Below are positions 12,311 to 24,297 of a DNA stretch of 64,000 bases, one piece after another. The notes beneath the pieces are model-generated. The model had not been told where the DNA came from, made no database searches, and saw nothing but the letters and a program-made list of their open reading frames with translations. Made by a program: the position numbers and the translations under genes. How positions within the stretch are numbered: the stretch's first letter is position 1; every line of letters begins with the position of its first letter. Origin of the DNA: Cylindrodendrum hubeiense (lineage: Eukaryota; Ascomycota; Sordariomycetes; Hypocreales; Nectriaceae); NCBI GenBank assembly GCA_014621425.1, contig JAANBB010000095.1:1-64000 (forward strand). Direction: 5' to 3'.

Positions 12311-13004
12311 ACTGGCGGATGGAGATTGGCCCGTGAGGGTGAGACGAGAGAGGGTGAGGCCTCCTCCTTGTATTGTCGTCGTGTCGTGGTGTCATAGCCA
12401 TCCCCACACGAGGCACAAGCGCGCGCACGTATGTACAACGCGCACGTACAACGCACGCGCTGCTGCGGTGCATCATCATCGCCGGACTCTGACGATTCCA
12501 TACCGCCGTCCGGTATAGTCCCATGTGCCTACGACGCGCTACGCAGTAAGAAAGCTCGCAAGCCTTTGCCCTGTTGGGCCTCCAAGGGTTGATTCCATCT
12601 GCAAGGCCGGCACCGTCCCTGAATATTAAGGAGCCCACCGCGCAGAAACCCGTGGTGACGTGCCCTCCCTGTTTCGTCAATACACGCAACCTTAGAAGAC
12701 AGGAAGGGGCACCAGCATCCCTACAGCAATCTTGTTTTTTTCTCTCTTTCGGCACTTGCCCGTCGACTTCACCCAAGCCAAAGCCCGAGCCGGACGCACC
12801 TCGTGCAAACTAAAACACATCTTTGGCATTCCCCATCCTTTGCCTTTTCCCACCATCGTATTTCTCCTCCTCTTTACGAATACAGCTCGACCCGTCCCAA
12901 CTCACCCCCAGGTTTACGCACGTCGTCGGCCTTTTCGCCCCCGTCTCCCGTCCCCCGCCCCCCCCGGCTCCCGTGCCCGTGTCACAATCGCCAAGCTCTT
13001 GGCA

Positions 13005-13153
13005 ATGGCTACATGTAAGGCACCTTGCCCCCAAACCCACATTTCCCGAGCGCGCCCTGCTGTGCGACTTGCACATTACATCCATCCATTTCAGTCTCCA
13101 TTTGGGGGCCAACTCGGCAGCCTTCTCCCTCTTCCATGCTTGCCTGGAGCTAA
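13005..13153 (+). promoter_or_regulatory. Possible spliced upstream ORF in the VCX1 leader
   Basis: An ATG at 13005 starts ATG GCT ACA T, followed by a good donor (GTAAGG at 13015) and an acceptor TTTCAG ending at 13094. Splicing gives a 19-codon ORF ending in TAA at 13151-13153, twelve bases before the VCX1 ATG at 13166. If the intron is kept, the same ATG opens a frame that runs past the VCX1 start to 13415 in another frame. Either form could limit VCX1 translation. Transcription of this stretch is assumed, not shown. Confidence 0.35.
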
Positions 13154-13165
13154 CCGTCGACTGCC

Positions 13166-14988
13166 ATGTCTCAAGTCAACCATTTCAACATCAAGCGACA
13201 GGCGCACACCCTCAGCCGCACAAGCTCCGACCAGTCATGGAATCCCTTCCGCCACGTCTCCTGGGACCGCCAACACGAGCCCGCTGGCACCTGGGATGGC
13301 GGCCGTCTCGAGCAGCAGGCTACCCGCAATGATCCCTCGGCCGGTGAGAAGCTGGCCCACGCCAGCACCGATCCCACAGCCGCTCGCACCGTCGCCAGAG
13401 ATTGGTCCAACGTAGAGACCGTCGCCGAATCCAACGCCCGTGATATCGATGAGAGATCGAGGGATAGGAGCATCAGCCAACCCACCGAGGCTGGAGACAA
13501 CACCGCCGTGTCGCAGCGCTCATTAGTCAACGACAACGATGGTTTGAGGAACCGGAAGCCCGAAGATGACACGCCCAAGCGTGCCGAAGATGACGACGAC
13601 AAGCGGGAAAAGGTCAAGGCCAAGAAGGAGAGGAGCCTGTTCAAAAATGTCCAGCCCAAACAGCCCTTCACTGTCGCCAACCAGCTCCAGCGAACGTTCC
13701 TCAACTCGTGGATCAACGTCCTCATCGTTGCTGCCCCCGTTGGCATCGCTCTCAACTACATCACCTCGGTCAATCGCATCGCCGTCTTCGTCGTCAATTT
13801 CATCGCCATTATCCCCCTCGCCGCGATGCTCGGCTTTGCGACCGAGGAAATTGCTCTGCGAACTGGTGAGGTTTTGGGTGGACTGATCAACGCCACCTTT
13901 GGCAACGCTGTCGAGCTCATCGTTGCCATTCTGGCTTTGGCCGAGGGCAAGGTCCTCATCGTCCAAACCTCGCTGATTGGCTCCATTCTATCCAACCTGC
14001 TTCTCGTCATGGGCTTTTGCTTCTTCTTCGGTGGCCTGCGCCGCCAGCAGCAATACTTTAACCAGACGGTCGCCCAGACCGCCGCCTCATTGCTTGCCCT
14101 TGCTGTCGCCTCCGTCATTGTGCCCACCGTTTTCGACATGGCCAGTACCACGCCAACCAAGTCCGTCGCCGATCTCTCCCGGGGCACCTCGGTCATTCTC
14201 CTGGTTGTCTACGGTGCCTACCTCATCTTCCAGCTCAAGACTCACCAGGACGTCTTCACCGAGGAGAGCCAGAAGGTCGCCGCCAAGCCCTGGAGCAGCG
14301 GCTCCCTCGACTCTGGCGCCATTAGACAGGGACTTGCCGCCCCAGGTGCCCTGATGGGCCGTGGCATGGCTGACCAGACCGAAAACGAGCGACTTTCAAA
14401 GATGCTCATGAACCCCCAAAGCCTTGCCCATGAGGATGATGATGAGGAAGAGGAGCCCCAGCTGCACTTTTGGGTCGCTGTTGCTACCCTTACTATCTCG
14501 ACTGTCTTCATTGCCCTCTGCGCCGAGTTCATGGTCAACTCCATCGACGCCGTTACCGCAAATGGTAGTGTCTCCGAAGAGTTTGTTGGCCTCATCCTCC
14601 TCCCAATTGTCGGAAACGCCGCCGAGCACGCGACGGCTGTCACTGTCGCCATCAAGGACAAGATGGATCTGGCTATTGGTGTCGCCGTTGGCTCCAGTAT
14701 GCAGGTCGCCCTCTTCCTCATCCCCCTTCTCGTCATCATCGGTTGGGGCATGGGCAATGAGGACATGAACCTCAGCTTCGATATCTTCCAAGTCGCCGTC
14801 ATGTTTGTCGCCGTCCTTCTTACGAACTACCTTATTGCCGATGGCAAGAGCCATTGGCTTGAGGGCTTCCTGCTGATTAGCCTCTACCTCATTATTGCCG
14901 TCTGTTCGTGGTGTAAGTTCAACACAAATTCTGCCTTGGATAATGCAGTACAATCGCTGACTCAACTTTTATAGGGTACCCCATCTAA
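13166..14988 (+). CDS. VCX1: Vacuolar Ca2+/H+ exchanger, CAX/VCX1 family
   Basis: This exchanger moves Ca2+ into the vacuole in exchange for protons. Exon 1 is 13166-14912 and exon 2 is 14975-14988; the 62-bp intron (GTAAGT..TATAG) splits a Trp codon, so the protein ends SWWYPI, 586 residues. The N-terminal 160 or so residues are hydrophilic and charged and probably cytosolic. Two CaCA repeats follow, each with its signature: GNAVE at residues 246-250 and GNAAEH at 483-488, where the Glu and His correspond to conserved transport residues. An acidic loop (EDDDEEEEPQ, about residue 422) lies between the repeats, as in other CAX proteins. Without splicing, the frame would add about 20 unrelated residues. 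The Ca2+ substrate and vacuolar site are inferred from the family. The gene is divergent from G-beta. Confidence 0.93.
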
Positions 14989-15470
14989 AGCGCAACACAA
15001 CATACATCTGCCGTCCCATTAGGCCTTGCTCTCATTGGTTTAGTTTTTACCACTCATAACCTGTAATCTTTTTTCTTTCTTTTTGCATTTGTATAAATTT
15101 GTCTTTAACATAACGATCATTGTACATAACTCACTCACACTCGCGAAATCTGGAATTTGGGAACGGTAATGTGAACCTGGTTCGTCAAAATTGCAGCAAG
15201 ACGACGCTTCGTTATTTCATTTTTGTCTTTACATACATTATACCCATCGGCTGTCGAAAGGTAGAGGCTCGGTTGGAAATTTTATAGGTAGATAGATTCT
15301 CGGTATTTACCTCAGGCCATTACCCCACGGTACATTAAATAAAAGACTGTATACTTTTCATACCTATCCAAGCAGATGTACAAACGAACGCCCCCGAAAT
15401 ACACTAGTATGGCTAATCGTCAAGACCTTCCGAGGCCAACGCCTTCACCGCAGCAACTGATGGACAGTAT
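14989..15470. other. Convergent 3' region between VCX1 and IML1
   Basis: This 482-bp spacer lies between two genes that end toward each other. It is AT-richer than the flanking exons and holds T-rich stretches (15066-15082) typical of fungal 3' UTRs. No gene is visible. Confidence 0.6.
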
Positions 15471-18400
15471 TCATCCACGCCCGCTCAAACTGGACCCGCC
15501 GTCGTACTGTACACTGCCCCTACGCAGGAAGGACATGGGGCTGTTGAGACGTTTGCTAGGGCCATTGTCACTGCCACCTCCAAGCACGCCCGGCGGAAGA
15601 CCTAGCATAGGGATGCTCGCCTCCGGCACGGCCTCGAGGGCGGTTGGCGCGACGGCCGTGGCGGGCGTGCCCTGGATGCCCTGAGCCCTCTCCAAGGCAT
15701 CGCGGTAGAAGGCTTCAAGGCTAGCGGTGTCTCGGCAGAACTCCTCGAAGCCGGTCTTGATGTACTCGGGGTTCGGTGACATTATCGGTGTGGCCTTGTT
15801 GTCTATCGGCTTGAGAGCGGGCGACTGGTAGTAGTAAGGGGTGGGCTTGAGCAGCGGCGATGGGAGCGGCCCGGAGGATGAGTCGGCGGGGATGCCATAT
15901 GAAGAGTACGACATGCGGCCGGAGCGGTCGACGAGCGGCGGCGGGTCCGAGGCAGCGGCGGCGCGCATCTCCTTGTCACGCGGATTGCTGGGCCGGTTGG
16001 TGTAGAGGCGGTTGGCTAGCAGCAGGAAGTCGCCGTCGTCGGTGATCTGCGCGAGGAGCAGCCCGGAGCGGTGGATGTACTGGCTGTACTTGAAATCGGG
16101 CTTGCCCCACGAGTAGCTGACGTCAACATTGCTGGGGAAGTTACTCGCGGCCTCAATATCGAGCACGAAGTCGAAGCGCTTGAGGATGGCTACCTGGTAG
16201 AAGTGCTTGGTGGGAGACGTTTGCGGGCCGAGCGAGCTAGGATCTAGGTACGTCTCGGGCTTCTTGTCCGGCGGTCTTGCGGCCAGCTTGACCAGGAACG
16301 GCCTGCGGAAGGGGTTCGTCTCAGTGATGGCGCAGGCTTCCCTGATGGGCACCTCGACGAGGCGGAGGCCGTACTGGCTGGCCTCGCGCGCCCACGTCTC
16401 TACAGCGTCCTCAACAAGCTTGGCCGTGATGTTCATCCAGTCGATCCTGATGTGGAAGCAGCTATCGGGGTTGTGTAAACGATCGTAGTGCAAATCGATG
16501 CGCTCCGGCCTGTACGACCGCTTGCGATGATCCACGTCATACTTGATGACCTTGCTCAGCATCACTCTCGGGTGCTTGCCGTTGTGAGATAGAGGCATTG
16601 TCGGCGTGGTTGATGTCGACGCTGGCGAGTTATCATCGTGAATTGAATTGGGCCGTGCCATAAGACTCCGCGGCGAATCTCGGCTTGTTGGCTCAAGTGT
16701 TGGTGTCGGGGGCACACCAGCACGTCGCGAGTTGAACCAGCCGGTATGTGGTTTGGCAAACTCATTGGCAACTTGGTAAAAGTAGTTGCCATCCCGGAAC
16801 TGATGCCTCTTCTCGACGTGGACAAAGAGCCCCCTGTCCTTCTCCTTGTCCTTGTTCTCATCGGACACCATTAGGGCGTTGCCAAAGGCTTCAGCGTCCT
16901 CACGGGTCTCCAGATCCTCGAAATTGTCCAGTAGCCAGGTCGTCATATCAGACCCAATGAAGCAAGCGTAATGCAAGCGAAGATGCCAGCGTCGGTTCTG
17001 CAACCGCACGCCTCCATTCTCAACGGGCTGCTGCATTGCGTCGGCCACTGTTGCAAAGTTCAGGTTGGATTTCGTGAAGCGCTCTTTGCTCAGCACGAGC
17101 TGACCCTTGCGAGGAACCCCTTCAATGCCTTCTACAAGCGGCAACGTCTCGACCTCGGCGGCGATAACCACAGATGGGTCTTCTGTCTTGTACACAATGT
17201 CTAATGGGTTGGGATCCCGCCGTTGACGATGGCCCACAGAATGGTAGCGTCGCTCGGAAGGAGGAATGTAGCGATACTTCTGCCAGGATTGGGCCAGGCG
17301 CTTGATTCCTTCAATGCGAACCTCCTCGGCATTATCTCCACTCTGGGTCTTTGGTACCCCTGAATTCTTAGAAACCACAGGAATAAGCACAAACCGCGCT
17401 CGCCAGAACCTCAGGCTTTCCATCATCTCATCATGATGGCCCGCAATATACGAATCAATGGCGTTCCAGTTGCGGTCTGGCCGGGGTGTGAGGAGATCGA
17501 TTTCTCGCGTCTCATAGGTCTCATCAAACAGGGTTCGAATGGCAGGCTTGTAGATTGGAGTGAAGCTTAACGGGGTGAATGAAGTATCCGTAGGCTTCCG
17601 CATAAATATGTTCACCTCGACCTCTGTGCCATTCACACACGAAAGCTGATGGATCGTGTTGCCGACCGACATGAAGATGCTAGTGCCGTCCTCTAGAGGC
17701 TGGTTACGAGAGAAGATGTCGCCGACTTTGATGAGCTTCTGCCCAAAGGCCTTTGCAACGGCGGGGCCAACAACGACCTGGAATCCTTGTGAAAACCGTA
17801 AACTGATGAGCTCCTGAATAAACTGTTGGCGCGTCTTGGGCTCCTCAGCTAATTCATCATCCGCATTTTGGTCGATGTTGTAAGGGTGCCTTTGATATTC
17901 CGTATCAAATTGAGTCTTCGATGGGAAATACTCGGTTGTCAACGGGACAGATGCAGGGCAGCACAGCGCCTTCCACTTCTGAACCTTCATTTGGGAGGTT
18001 TGAGGGAAAACATGTTGCCAACGACTGTATAGAATTGTGTCATCAATCATGTGGTTGTCGGGATTCGAAGGGTTTAACAACGTCAACCACGGAGTGATGG
18101 CCGTTGTCGGAGACAATGTTGCGGGAAGCTCAGGTACTACGCCGGCACGTAGCTTATTAGTGTACACCTTTTGGGCGTCCTCAGCCCGGAGTGCGTTGGA
18201 GTACCGTAAATCTCGATCTTCTTGTGGTTTTTCATGATGGACATTGAAAGGCGATGGTGCGATCGATGCAGTTCTCAACTGATGCGCAGCGATGTCAAGG
18301 TTCGAGTTGTTTCGCTTTAGGATAGGGATGCTTGGTGTCGTTGGTATCCCTTCAATGATAGGATCCGGAGCGTCCAGCCGGTATTTGCGTGCAGATAAAG

Positions 18401-21051
18401 CTGACGACTGGCTTGTAATCGTCTGAGGAGAGCTGGGGTAGAGCTCTGGGCGCATCCGCGGAGTAGATGGCAGTCGCTGCTGGGTTGCGGATGAGACTCC
18501 AGAGGCGTTTACAGTCTCTGCCTGAATTTCCGCTACCACTGCCTTTGGGGCAGCAATACCAAAACCACGCTGGCCAAGGCTGATCTGCCTCATTAGCTTT
18601 GGCTGCTTCACGGTCATCATGGCCTTGGAAGTCTTGGGAGTCTGGTCTGGCGTCTTCTTGATGTTGGCGACAAGCGGCTTGTCCATATCAGCCATGTTCA
18701 TGGACATCTTTCTCGAGGATGGCCCTATCAGGGATGACCTCCTCTCAGGAAGCGAGGTCCCATAAAGACCAGACTCCTCTGCCAACTGCCTCCGCGTCAT
18801 TTCGTCCAGATCCTTGGCGTGCCGTGAAGAGTGCCGATGGCGGCGGCTGCTGGAAATACGAGACTTCTGGTCATCAAATTCCTGCAACTGTTTCCATACA
18901 GACTTCTCACCGGGTCTTGCCAATCTGTCGGGCACAAATCTAGCGAACCCATACACATAATCAAATAAAGCCTCAGGAGCACGACGATTAGGTATATATA
19001 CAACGTCATTGATTCCAGTCGGGCGCTGTTTCTGTGAAGTGGGTTGCTCAGTAATGTTGGCAGGAAATTGTTGATCAGCCTGGAGAGGGGTTGTTTCGAT
19101 CTCATTCGTCTCGAGGAGACTCCTCATTTGCAAGTCGTACATCCGACATCGTATGTTGAAGTCGTTTTCATCATCCTGCTCAACTTTGTTGGACACGGAC
19201 AAGGCAATGCCTTGGTAGGAAAGGGCTTCATCAGAAGCGCCGGTCCAGTATGAAACGTGAAGCCACTGTGGGAGCGCGTAGCACCACTCATCGCCCCTAG
19301 ACATGGATGTCTGGTGATTCATCCGACGAGTCAAACTGTTCCCCTTGGAGGGCGAGAAGGATTCTGCCATTGACTGATAGCTGCCAACGATGGGTGTGGG
19401 GTGATTTGGCGTGCTGTCGCGGCTCTGGAACGACCTTGACAGGCCGGAATGGCGGGGAGTATGCGGATGACCGCGTTCCTCTGAGTATTGAGGGTTGCGG
19501 TATTTGAAGAGAGGAACTGAGTGCAGTGGCATCTTGGGCATGCATATCAGATCAATGCCAATGCCATTCCCAACTAAAGCTTCAGTCGTCCTTCTCAGGG
19601 TTTCGTAGTCAACTTCGAAGACTCCCGATCCGGGGCTGATGACGGCGATGGAAATACCGGTCCTTGTCAGATCTCTGTCGATGTGGTCGTGGGCGAATTG
19701 TGAGGAGGCCAAGTTGATGGCCTCCAGGACATTGCCATACATGGAAATGGTAGACTCTGCCTTGACTCGGTTTGTAGGAGTGTCCTTGGGGATCTGACTG
19801 CCCCCCCCTTGCTGAGACTGAGCGAACACCTTGTGATGGTCAAGGCTGATATCTCTGCGGAAGAAGTTGAACTCCTTTTTTAACTGGTGCAGAATTCTTG
19901 TCCATTCGCCGCTGCTCATCTCGCTCACGACAACCCGATAGAAGTCCTTGTAAGGTCGGCGAAGACCTGATGGTTGGATACCGGTGTAGTAATCCCCTTC
20001 CAAGGTGTCAAACTCAGCGGATAACCCTGTGTCATACTCTACCCGCGCAAAGAGTACAATGCTAACCAGGTGCTTTGCCTTTAGCATGGCCCACCTCTTG
20101 AATAGTGCTGGGAGGAACCCATTGACGACTTTGTTGAACATAATTTCACCAGAGCTTTCTGAGTCGAATTCCCACATTTCGCGAGCCATTTGGATAAAGA
20201 GAACATATCTGGCGGACTCGCTCCGGAAGATGGGCCGCGTGTCGCGGGCAAAGAAGGCTGAGTGCACCCTCAGTCCATCGGCATAGACTGCAGTGATCTG
20301 GGCCTTGATAGTGCCCATGAATAGGAGGGATTGGCCCTTGTAGACCGTCCTTTCGGTTAGCTCCCCAACGGTCATCCTCCAGATGTCGGATCGCGACAAG
20401 TATTGGTCCTTGAACGTCAACTCAACGTGGGATGCTTTCCTTGCTGGGTTCTTCTTGTCAACCTAGGCAATGATTAGCATGCCAACCCGTCCCAGGAACC
20501 GGGGTTCTTACCACGGTTAGGAGGACTTGCGAGCCCTTCTTCATTCCAAAGGCATCTGCAATGTGCCTCACGACGTACACCTCCACATCGGGTTGTCGCG
20601 CCTTCATGTCCTGGGGCATATCCTTCACGACAAATACATAGCTATTGCCAGCACCGTCGCCATGACCCTGGGTCGTCGATGCGCCCTTGGAGCCACTGTT
20701 ATGGTCCTGACCCTGTTTGCTGCTGGACGCATGACCGGTTGACGGTTTCCTCGAGTCGTCTTTCACGGCCACGATACACATCAGCGCCCCGGGCTTCACG
20801 TCACCGCCCACAAGGTCCAAGTTGAGCAACACCTCATCTTTCGAGTACCCCTCGTTCACGGCGACCGTGCACCGGCGCTCTACCTTGGTCCGCTTCTCCT
20901 CCTTGACGGTCGAATGGGTCGAGGCGCTGGCGGGCGAGGCGGGGGACTCGGCGGGGATGCGCTCTAGGCTCGACTTGCTGAATTGCCGGAGGTGCGACCA
21001 GTGTGGCCCCTTGCGTGGGACCAGATTCCTTGCGCCGCCATTTCGGGACAT
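15471..21051 (-). CDS. IML1: IML1 (DEPDC5 homologue), SEACIT/GATOR1 GAP subunit
   Basis: IML1 is the catalytic GAP of the SEACIT (GATOR1) complex. It acts on the Rag GTPase Gtr1 at the vacuole to switch off TORC1 when amino acids are short, and supports autophagy. There are two exons, 21051-20512 and 20462-15471; the 49-bp intron (GTAAGA..CCTAG, phase 0) joins LLTVV and [11 protein letters not shown], giving 1843 residues, the large size usual for filamentous fungi. The N-terminal IML1 domain follows the splice (about residues 180-500, including [20 protein letters not shown] and [20 protein letters not shown]). A Ser/Pro-rich, presumably disordered middle follows. A DEP domain lies near residues 1330-1412 ([19 protein letters not shown] ... 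DGNYFYQV), then a conserved C-terminal domain. It is divergent from the zinc transporter gene. Confidence 0.95.
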
Positions 21052-22670
21052 GGGGGATTGAGGCGATCGTCGCTAGCTACTGCGGTGGGTTCGACGGGAG
21101 ACGATGCAATCTCACGGATTGCATGATGGTCGCGGGTGATTGAATCGGTCGAAGCAGCCCGGGCGAAGGAGGTCGGCGGTGGAGCGTCGCAAGCGTGCAA
21201 GAGGTACAGCAACGTTGATGTCGGCACTGCGATAGTCGAGGCGAAGCGATATCGAGGCAAAGCGATATCGACCTTGAGGTTGGTCGGACGTCGCGGCAGA
21301 ATCGAGCTTGGAGCGATGGTGGAGGCCCACCGCCTTCCCTATCGGGCAGTTCGCAGCTCTCCTTTGAGTAGGCCGCCCCATTCTCCATCGCCAAAGTCGG
21401 CTGCTGTCGCTGCGCAATGTGATTGGTTTCTGGACGCTACTTGTCGAAGTAGCGATATTGACTACAACAGAACACCTTGGCTTGTGTGTCATGTTCGTGC
21501 TGTTCGTGCTTCTTTCATGCTGGTGTGATCAGACAAGTGACTCAATCTAAGCGACGAAAATAATGGACCTGGAACTTCATCAGTTCTTTCTGGTCAGGAA
21601 CGTTGACTTGTTATGCTTGCCAAGTCCGGCAGCTACTCAGACAACCCGCGATGCATAGTGACGATCGAATGACATGTTGACCGACGAAGCAACTACACAA
21701 CGGTGCTAGATCCAACCAGTTCGTGTTTCATCACTTCTGATTTCGACTAGATATCCAAGATATTTACCGGAATGGTACGCCATATGGCTTGATCTGAAGT
21801 ACTCACTCTGTGGTTGTGCCACAGCATGCATCCGTGTATCTCGACTTGGATGCAGCACAACAAAACAACGTCTGGTCCCTGAAGTCTGGACCTTTAACAT
21901 TGCGACACTGTGTCAGCTGATTTAGAATCACCAGACAGACCATGGAACATTGTGTTCGTAGAATATTCGCCTCTTCCCTTCCCTTCCCCTTCACCCTAGG
22001 CACGCTCTATTGAAGCCCATCGTCATCATCATCGTCATCGTCAACAATCAACCACCCCAGTCCCACGCTCGTTTCCGTGGCTTTTAAAACTGACAGCGCA
22101 ACTATGACGGGTAATCAGAAAACCCCCAGAAGTAGCCTACCGGGACCTGTGACTTGCCGCGGCCATCTGGTGGTGATTGACAGGCTGGTGTCACCACCGC
22201 TGTTGGCGTTCGGCAAATGCAATGCACCTGTCCGGGACCGATAAGTTAACTGGAGGTCGTACAAACAACCTTGATGAATATCGTTTCCGAATTGGATTTT
22301 TTTTGCTTGTGAATACGAGCGGGAGCTTGACTGTGAACGCACAGTCAACGCACAGTTGAGAAAAATCACCACCCTCCACCACAGACCAAATCGCCGTCGA
22401 TTGCGAGTTTTGCGACTTAGCCGAGACAAAGGTTCGCTTGGGTTCTATGATTCTTCGCGTAAAACCACCCACCGTCAGTCAACATCGCGCACACACCGGT
22501 CAGACCATCAGTCCTACCTAGATATATAAGAGCCGTGGCCTGTCCGCTGGTCGCAAGTGCGGGAAACTACCTAAGTATTCCCGACCTCAACATCACTCAT
22601 AGGATTCAGCATCAGCAGTTGAATCCGGGCACTTCGCAACTCCGCAACTATCGATCACCACCAAAAAAAT
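21052..22670. other. Divergent spacer between IML1 and the zinc transporter
   Basis: This 1.6-kb spacer is shared by two divergent promoters. Open frames present are short and overlapping, with no recognisable product. A TATATAAG-like box at about 22523-22530 lies 140 bp before the transporter ATG and is a plausible core promoter element. Confidence 0.5.
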
Positions 22671-24297
22671 ATGGCGGGATTCAACGTCACGCACAAGCAG
22701 CGCTTGATGGCCACAATTGGCATATCCTTCTCCTTCTTTATTGCCGAGCTCGTAGGTCCGTATAGTCGAAGCTTAGAATGGCAGCTGGGATTATGTTAAC
22801 TTGTGGCTTGCGCAGTCGGGTTCTATACACACTCACTCGCCCTAATCGCCGACGCATTTCACTATGTACGTCATATAGTTGCCGTAGAACGAACTACGAT
22901 CGCTAACGATAATAGCTTAGCGACTTGATTGGAATAGTGGTTGCATTGGTTGCGCTGATGGTCAGTTACCTTCAGGGTCTTGCAGCGAGACTCACGATAT
23001 ACTAAGATGCATGATAGGTATCCGAGCGTACCAAGCCAGCGCCACAAGGATATACCTTTGGATGGCAGAGGGCAACTCTACTAGGTGCTTTTTTCAATGG
23101 CGTGTTCCTGCTGGCGCTGGGAGTCAGCATTCTAGTCCAGGCCATTGAACGGGTTACTGACATTACACGTAAGTCCAGCCAAGAACAGAGCAACATATCA
23201 AAGAGCTGACGGTAGAGTAGCCGTGGAGAACCCTAAACTGGTTCTCATTATTGGCGGCGTCGGCTTGGCATTGAACGCTCTGGTCATGTCATTCCTTCAT
23301 GGTGAAACCATAAACCCCTGCTCCGAGTTCGGATTGACTGACATTCATCATCAGAGCATGGCCACGACCATAGCCATGGACAGGGGCATACGCATGAAGG
23401 AGAGCACAGTCATTTTTCTGGGCAACACCGAGATTCAGCTGAGACACCCTGCTGCGACGTGACCAGCGAGTCTGAGGCTCGTTTAACGCCCGTGAGTCCT
23501 CGCTTCGCTTATCTTGTGAGTTGTCACCTCGGGTATACTAAGTATAGCACCACAGAGCTCCAACAGCCATCACGAGCACAAACACACGGCGGTCGCGGGC
23601 ACCTCTCCGGGCAGGGACCTGGGCATGCTCGGCGTCTTCGTCCATGTTATGGGGGACGCTATTAACAACATCGGTGTCATAATCGCGGCAGTGATCATCT
23701 GGAAGGCCAAAGGAGAGGGGCGGTACTACGCTGATCCTGCCGTTGGCGTATTTATCGCCATCATGATTCTTCTCTCGGCGATTCCATTGGTCAAGAACAG
23801 CGGCGCCATCCTGTTGCAGATTGCGCCGGGGGGAATCAACCTGGAGGACATCAAGCATGATATGGAGATGGTGAGCAACTATGTGCCTATCTGAAGCCTT
23901 CAAAGTTTCTGTATCAATGATAATGACTTCGCCTTAGATCCCTGGAATCGAGTCTGTTCACGAGTTGCACGTATGGCGACTGGACCAGCACAAGTCTATC
24001 GCATCTGCCCACTTAGTCGTTGATGGTAGAACCGTCAAGAGCTTTGCGGACAAGGCAAAGATCATCATGGAGTGCCTGCACGCTTACGGTATTCACTCTG
24101 CGACGCTACAACCGGAAGTGTCGGCGACAGGACCGATGAGCCTCTCGGAAGACCCCCGGGAGACCCAGACCGCCGCGATAGAGCTTGGATCGACCGTGCC
24201 CAGTCGCCGTAGACGAGGCGGGCAGAGCCATTGCCAGCTGATTTGCGGCAGCCTCTGCGATGGGATGAGGTGCTGCACGCACGTTCAGATGCAGTGA
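22671..24297 (+). CDS. ZRC1: Cation diffusion facilitator, ZRC1/COT1-type zinc transporter
   Basis: This CDF family transporter sequesters Zn2+ (and perhaps Co2+) in the vacuole or ER. Eight exons were rebuilt: 22671-22755, 22816-22865, 22916-22960, 23018-23168, 23221-23301, 23355-23491, 23556-23870 and 23938-24297. Together they code 407 residues in one frame. Zinc-site HxxxD pairs are present in TM2 (H44, D48) and TM5 (H213, D217). The loop between TM4 and TM5 (about 139-193) is His-rich, with runs such as HGHDHSHGQGHTHEGEHSH and SHHEHKH, as expected for ZRC1/COT1. The C-terminus ends in a Cys-rich CQLICGSLCDGMRCC. Intron 1 has a weak donor (GTCCGT), required by frame. A second donor for intron 6 exists at 23516, also in frame. 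The exact metal is inferred. Confidence 0.9.

Larger units (their letters stand above)
11973..13165. other. Divergent promoter region of G-beta and VCX1
   Basis: This 1.2-kb spacer separates two divergent genes. Next to G-beta it holds a purine-rich tract on the plus strand (CT-rich on the G-beta sense strand). The right part is CT-rich on the plus strand and should contain the VCX1 leader, including the spliced upstream ORF described separately. Confidence 0.6.

Noticed and set aside
12732..13415. Plus-strand frame of 227 codons overlapping the VCX1 start
   Set aside because: It is out of frame with VCX1 and crosses a likely leader intron. Only the short spliced upstream ORF inside it is kept, as a possibility.
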